A stretch of DNA of 64,000 bases from Cyathus striatus. Lineage: Eukaryota; Basidiomycota; Agaricomycetes; Agaricales; Nidulariaceae. Below the pieces are notes generated by a model that searched no databases, was not told the origin of the DNA, and was given only the letters and a program-made list of their open reading frames with translations. This document shows, in pieces, positions 59,695 to 64,000 of this stretch. Both the position numbers and the translations under genes were made by a program. The stretch covers positions 2,728,001-2,792,000 of the forward strand of contig JAOVFP010000011.1 of NCBI GenBank assembly GCA_025738555.1, in the 5' to 3' direction. The stretch's first letter is position 1; each line of letters starts with the position of its first letter.

Positions 59695-61413
59695 GTAGGA
59701 TTCTAACTCTACGAAGAAATAGCGTTTGGATGGGCTCTAGTTAGATCGTAAGCCGGCCCAGATCAATGTTCATGAGATGCCTTCCGCTTGAGTAGTACAA
59801 TGTATAATCGCTACGCATCCGGAGAAGATCTCTCAGCGCACAGGCCCCGGTTGTACTTGAGTAACGTTGACAAACGTTGAGTGCGGTTGATAACCGGCGG
59901 AATGAGGTTGGAATGAGGGCTACAATCTAAGTATTTGTATGTATTTTAAAATTCACACACATCCGGATCAGTGACCGACAAATGCTGTTAATTGTGTCCG
60001 ACGATCCCGGACCTCTTCCTCAATGCAGCGAATCATGAATGAGCCAGAGCCCGCCGTCACCGGTCACCTAATGTATACAACAAACTTGTATCCAAACATT
60101 AACCGACTACTACAATGTCATTGACAAACGCGTAAACTCGCTGCTCTCCACAATGCGTTTGACTGATAACAACGCACTCTAGTTAGAAGTGGTCTATAGC
60201 TTCATCACCCACACCCACAACTCGTTCCAGATGCGTCAGCCCTCCCCATTGTTCGAACATCGGGAGTATTCAAACTATGCAACCGTATTGCTGTGGTCCA
60301 AATCAGTACGTGGGGTAGGAAGGACGTTATGAGGAACGAGGAGGTGTAGTTTATGATATACCCAGGCGCCAGGGTAAAGTGAGTTGTCCTATACACCATT
60401 ATGCTCTAGTCGAGCTGCACAGTCTTTGCTGGATAGTGATTACGAACATCTGACGTTCAACATGCTCGTATATGAATGCTCCCTCATCAGCTGCCGCAGC
60501 CCCACATCTACGGATAAACGTTGAACGTTGAGCGCTCAGTGCTTGAGCATCTAGCCCCCATTACCCACCAGCTGTCATCAATTGCATCTCCTACGTAGTA
60601 TCCATCACCAGTCCCTGCAGCTTATTTTGACACTACCTCCTTACCATGGTGCATCACGATTCGCAATCTATATGCGTTACTTTTTCCTTCCTCTCCTCTA
60701 TTGTCATCAATTCTATTCTAACATTCTCTTTCACAGAATCTCGAAGAGTCTTCTGATTACAAGTCTAATACTGGTAATTGTACCAGTACGCGAACTATGA
60801 TATTATACAAAGAGTTCCCACTCTGCCTCTGGATTCTACTCCTTATCATCGGCTGGTGTATAACTTTGGGCAAACTCCCAGGAGTTGCGGGATGAATCGA
60901 AGCTCTATGGAGGCTCGCCTTTGGCTCAGACTCTATGGAAGCCTCACTCCCACTTCGAAAGTTGGACGTTCTGTCTAGGGATGCAGTGATACAATTGAGC
61001 GTACGAAATTAGAGCATCTTCGTTCGGCAGTACACTGGAATAGTAGAGTATCTCTGAACTCAGTATTATCGGCTGCCAGGACCCTCAACATTATGCAGAG
61101 TTACTGTAGTACCCTTATATTTTTCTTTGTGATGAGCAAGGGGCGTGCAGGCTCTACCGTCCCTGAAACTATCAGCCCTGCGCCCCGCACCCACCGATAC
61201 TCGGGTTCATGTTCTGTGGATTAAATTGGGAAATTGAACCAGATGTGCAGTATCCTAAATTTAATACACCTTTTCTGTGCATCCCGGCACAAGCTATTAT
61301 TCTTTCATGTAGCGTTGGCCACTTGTAGCAAGATACCGAAGCAAGGAGAGTTACATACATCCAGCAGTACAACCTGAATTTATTACATACACGTCTATAT
61401 AGTGAGCCATACA
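59695..61413. other. Intergenic between the NACHT genes
   Basis: This holds the promoter of copy 1 and the downstream flank of copy 2. 60120-61240 is a diverged copy of 55380-57200. No supported gene. Confidence 0.45.
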
Positions 61414-63757
61414 TCAATTTCTTGAGTCCGAAGTGTTACTGGTACTAGCCTGAGTGCCGTCCCACAACTGAGCCTCCCACTGATCCCACTCTTCATCTGA
61501 ACTCAACACCAAATTGTCCATGTCTATATCACTCCCATTCTGCGACTCGTCTTCATCTCTCTTTCCGAAAATCTCTAATAAGACAATCCTCTCCGCATGT
61601 GGTCGTCCCCACTGAATAAACGCAAATGACGATATCCAAATCATAAAGAGTTCAAGCGGAAACGGCAGCACTACAACCAGGTGCACATATAGAACCAGAA
61701 GAGGTGATATGAAGACTCCAAATATCACGACCACTGCTATATTTACTAGCATTCTGAGGATCATAGACGATGGAAATATCACAGATAGTAAAAAGGACGT
61801 TCCAGCCACAACCAACAATTTGCCATCTGTAAGCATACGCGGTATTTTCGTCACAGGGAACTTGATGGATGTTAATACCCAAGAAGTTATGTCGATATCA
61901 AATCGAAGGCAGAGCAAGGACCACATGGATAGTGGCCAAAGGATGCATATCGATGCCCTAAAATAGCGAGAGGAAATTATGGGCCAGAAGCGACCCATGC
62001 GAAAGTGCACCATAACCATTGCACACCAGAAATGGAGGACGGCTGCAAAGAATTCCAGTGATATCGTCTGTCGTATGAAGTCGACCATGAAGTAAATTGT
62101 GGACATGGTGTCGACCAGTCGTTGAGGTGAAAATTGATCCAGAATATTCTTTACATCGTCTTCAGTGTCTATTATACATCCAGATGCTTCAATAGTAGCC
62201 AACTGGTAAAGGCGAATTGACTCCTTTATACACATAACGCTAACCATCTCCGAATGGACCTTCGGCACGTTAACATGATAAAGTTGCGATCTTGTTCGAT
62301 CTGTCAAGAATTCCCCAAAAGATGCATGAAGTATCTGCACCTGTATTTTCTGAATCACGGTTGGATCGTTACGGATCATAGCAACATTTGGCATCTGCAA
62401 AAGCGAGAGTAAAGGACGAAGTGTCACAATACTGTCCCCCTCTTTGAGCGAACATATGATATCCAACTGAGAGAGCGTGAGTAGACCGCCTGTCCCTAAT
62501 ATGTATCCAAGGAGATGAACAAGGGTGTCAGATTTGGCACCACTGTTCAACAAGATAGTAAAGTAAAGCGCATCGAGATTTTGAAACGGTCTTGAGTTTG
62601 AATCCGCTGGAGTAACTTCCATGATATCTTCAAGCTGCTGTGTGGGATTACGGTTATTCTCTCCCAGATATTTTACTATTGTTGACGCAAATATAAATTG
62701 ACCCGAAGCACGATCCACCAGCTCGGATATGGTATAATCGTCGTACTGGAAGGTAGGATTGTTCAAAAGAATGCGTCTGAATTCTTTGGCTAGGTATAGC
62801 GCAATATCGGAATCTGTCTCCGAAGTTCGTTCCAGACTAATATGGAGTAGACACTCTGCAGTAGAGGTTTCATGCATGTACTCGCTAATGAGTCGTTCCG
62901 GGCGACTTGATACAAGAAACTTGATTCCATAATTCGTGTAAATGTCGTGGGAGGTAACAAGCTCAAGAAAGTCTTCTTGACCCTTCGCGTTCCTGAGTTC
63001 GTCTAGCGCATCAATAATAAAGATTAATGGAACTTCGTTATGACGCAGATCTTCCAAAGGAGGCAAGATGAGCTCCCTGAACTGCTTCGACATGACTGCA
63101 TCGAAGATCGACGGATCGCGTCGTATAGTCAATACGATGTGCCTTTCGATGTCTGGTACACTCCTCGCAAGTTGATAAGCAAGAGTAAGAATGATGGGTA
63201 TTCGTTCTCCTTTCTGTTCCGGACTTTGATATTCGTATTCAGTGAAGTTAAATATATCACGTATCCACGAGTTTTGTATGGAGTGGGTATAATGCGAGTC
63301 AACCTGCGGCGAAAAGAAGAATGTTGCAAATACTCTTTTCTGCGCGGCCCATTCTTCCGCCATGGTTTGTGCGATGGAAGTTTTCCCGGTTCCTAAGGGT
63401 CCTGAAAGCCATAGTACTGGTGCTCCATCAAAACTGTTACTCCAAACACGGATTATATCTAAACTAGACTGTGCAGTTCCTTCAAGGCATTTCGATGTTG
63501 GACCACGTTCTTCTGAATCGAATATGGCTGCACGAGAACAGAGTTTGTATAATTCTGATACTAAGAGTAAGATTTATATCAGTGTTTATTAGGCAAATAC
63601 GGCATCTTATAATGCTGCATTACTCACATTGCTCTCCGCTGTTATCAACAGTAATGTCCATGAACAAGCTATTGTTGATTTCGAAATCGTGTGCACCGTA
63701 AAACAGGCCATTTGATTCGATAGACGTGGTATAACTTAACGGATGATCATGGGACAT
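61414..63757 (-). CDS. NACHT NTPase with hydrophobic multi-pass C-terminus, copy 2
   Basis: Exon 1 (63757-63628) and exon 2 (63560-61414), intron 67 nt, same phase, give 758 residues. The N-terminus (MSHDHPLSYTTSIESNGLFY) and the NACHT core, GPLGTGKT and LIFIIDALDEL, are very close to copy 1; by eye identity is about three quarters. The C-terminal hydrophobic region differs more (for example LLVVAGTSFLLSVIFPSS), while its helical plan is kept. The acidic tail is longer (GSDIDMDNLVLSSDEEWDQW). Both copies are open throughout and in the same orientation, the product of a tandem duplication that includes flanking DNA. Divergence concentrated near the end fits adaptive change in a recognition or effector part. 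Confidence 0.75.
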
Positions 63758-64000
63758 GCAGGATTTCGGCGACTGGATGCGATTAACTTAGAAGGGCTCT
63801 GGTAGGTTCCTGATCCGGGATGATGAGAGGCCTGCCACTAGTACACTATATCCAGATGATACTACCTACTATCCTAATTAATACTACTGTATGAGTATCA
63901 TTCTCCAGAAAGAGGAGGATATAATAGCTACGCACCTGGAGAATGTCTTTCGGCAAACGCGCGTTGAGTGCGGTTGACAAGCGGTTAGCAAGGTGGGGGA
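63758..64000. other. Upstream region of NACHT copy 2
   Basis: Resembles 59757-59890 (GCTACGCA.C.GGAGAA and GTTGAGTGCGGTTGA strings), i.e. the duplicated promoter. The window ends here. Confidence 0.5.

Overview
This window looks like nuclear DNA of a filamentous basidiomycete, most likely an Agaricomycete. The evidence is: genes split by many 50-75 nt introns with GTRNGT donors and CTRAY branch sites; protein families expanded in mushrooms (NACHT NTPases, an APH-like kinase, a carbohydrate-recognition-like domain, short secreted cysteine-rich proteins); a secreted GH15-CBM20 glucoamylase; and intron-containing tRNAs. No rRNA, CRISPR array or prokaryotic operon is visible. The taxon is inferred from gene style, not from a search.

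Layout. 1-1.85 kb shows no gene. 1.86-2.35 kb holds a complete four-exon histone H4 gene (minus). 2.9-6.1 kb is a tandem duplication carrying two small VOC/glyoxalase-like genes. 6.5-20.1 kb is a small-gene accessory region. It has several short secreted-protein genes, a remnant of one of them, palindromic MITE-like elements, a galactose-binding-like gene lacking its usual tail and a single-exon F-box/LRR-like gene. 20.9-21.6 kb is a coiled-coil plus SAP-domain gene. 21.7-24.4 kb and 40.5-45.6 kb are two diverged copies of one segment: the first has lost about 2.9 kb, has a broken oxidoreductase tail and carries a 720 bp TIR insertion; the second keeps most of the oxidoreductase and has two tRNA-Phe-like genes. 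25.6-27.9 kb holds an APH-like kinase and a third member of the 186-aa family found in the duplicated segments. 30.5-39.85 kb is a 9.3 kb MULE-like transposon with an intact eight-exon transposase, a divergent five-exon cargo gene and a nested inverted-repeat insertion containing a broken zinc-finger gene. 47.0-49.2 kb is the glucoamylase. 52.8-55.1 kb is a second cluster of short secreted-protein genes. 57.4-63.8 kb is a tandem pair of NACHT proteins with hydrophobic multi-pass C-terminal regions.

Main theme. About ten loci (6.8, 7.9-8.4, 15.9, 18.0, 18.6-19.0, 19.9, 40.2, 52.8, 54.1 and 54.6 kb) share a signal peptide of the type MKxxFQ...NATP. Several carry a cysteine module C-x(7,8)-C, with the pattern (N/H/D)P...FC before the second Cys, often followed by C-x(3,5)-C-x(4,6)-C. 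Two members become readable only after splicing: 8-Cys second exons appear at 7898-8110 and 18557-18763. Three members share an 18-bp upstream motif. This local, fast-turning family of secreted peptides is the best candidate for something undescribed; the intact two-gene transposon is the second.

All exon boundaries were read by eye and checked only for frame continuity. Family calls rest on motif recognition without database searches.
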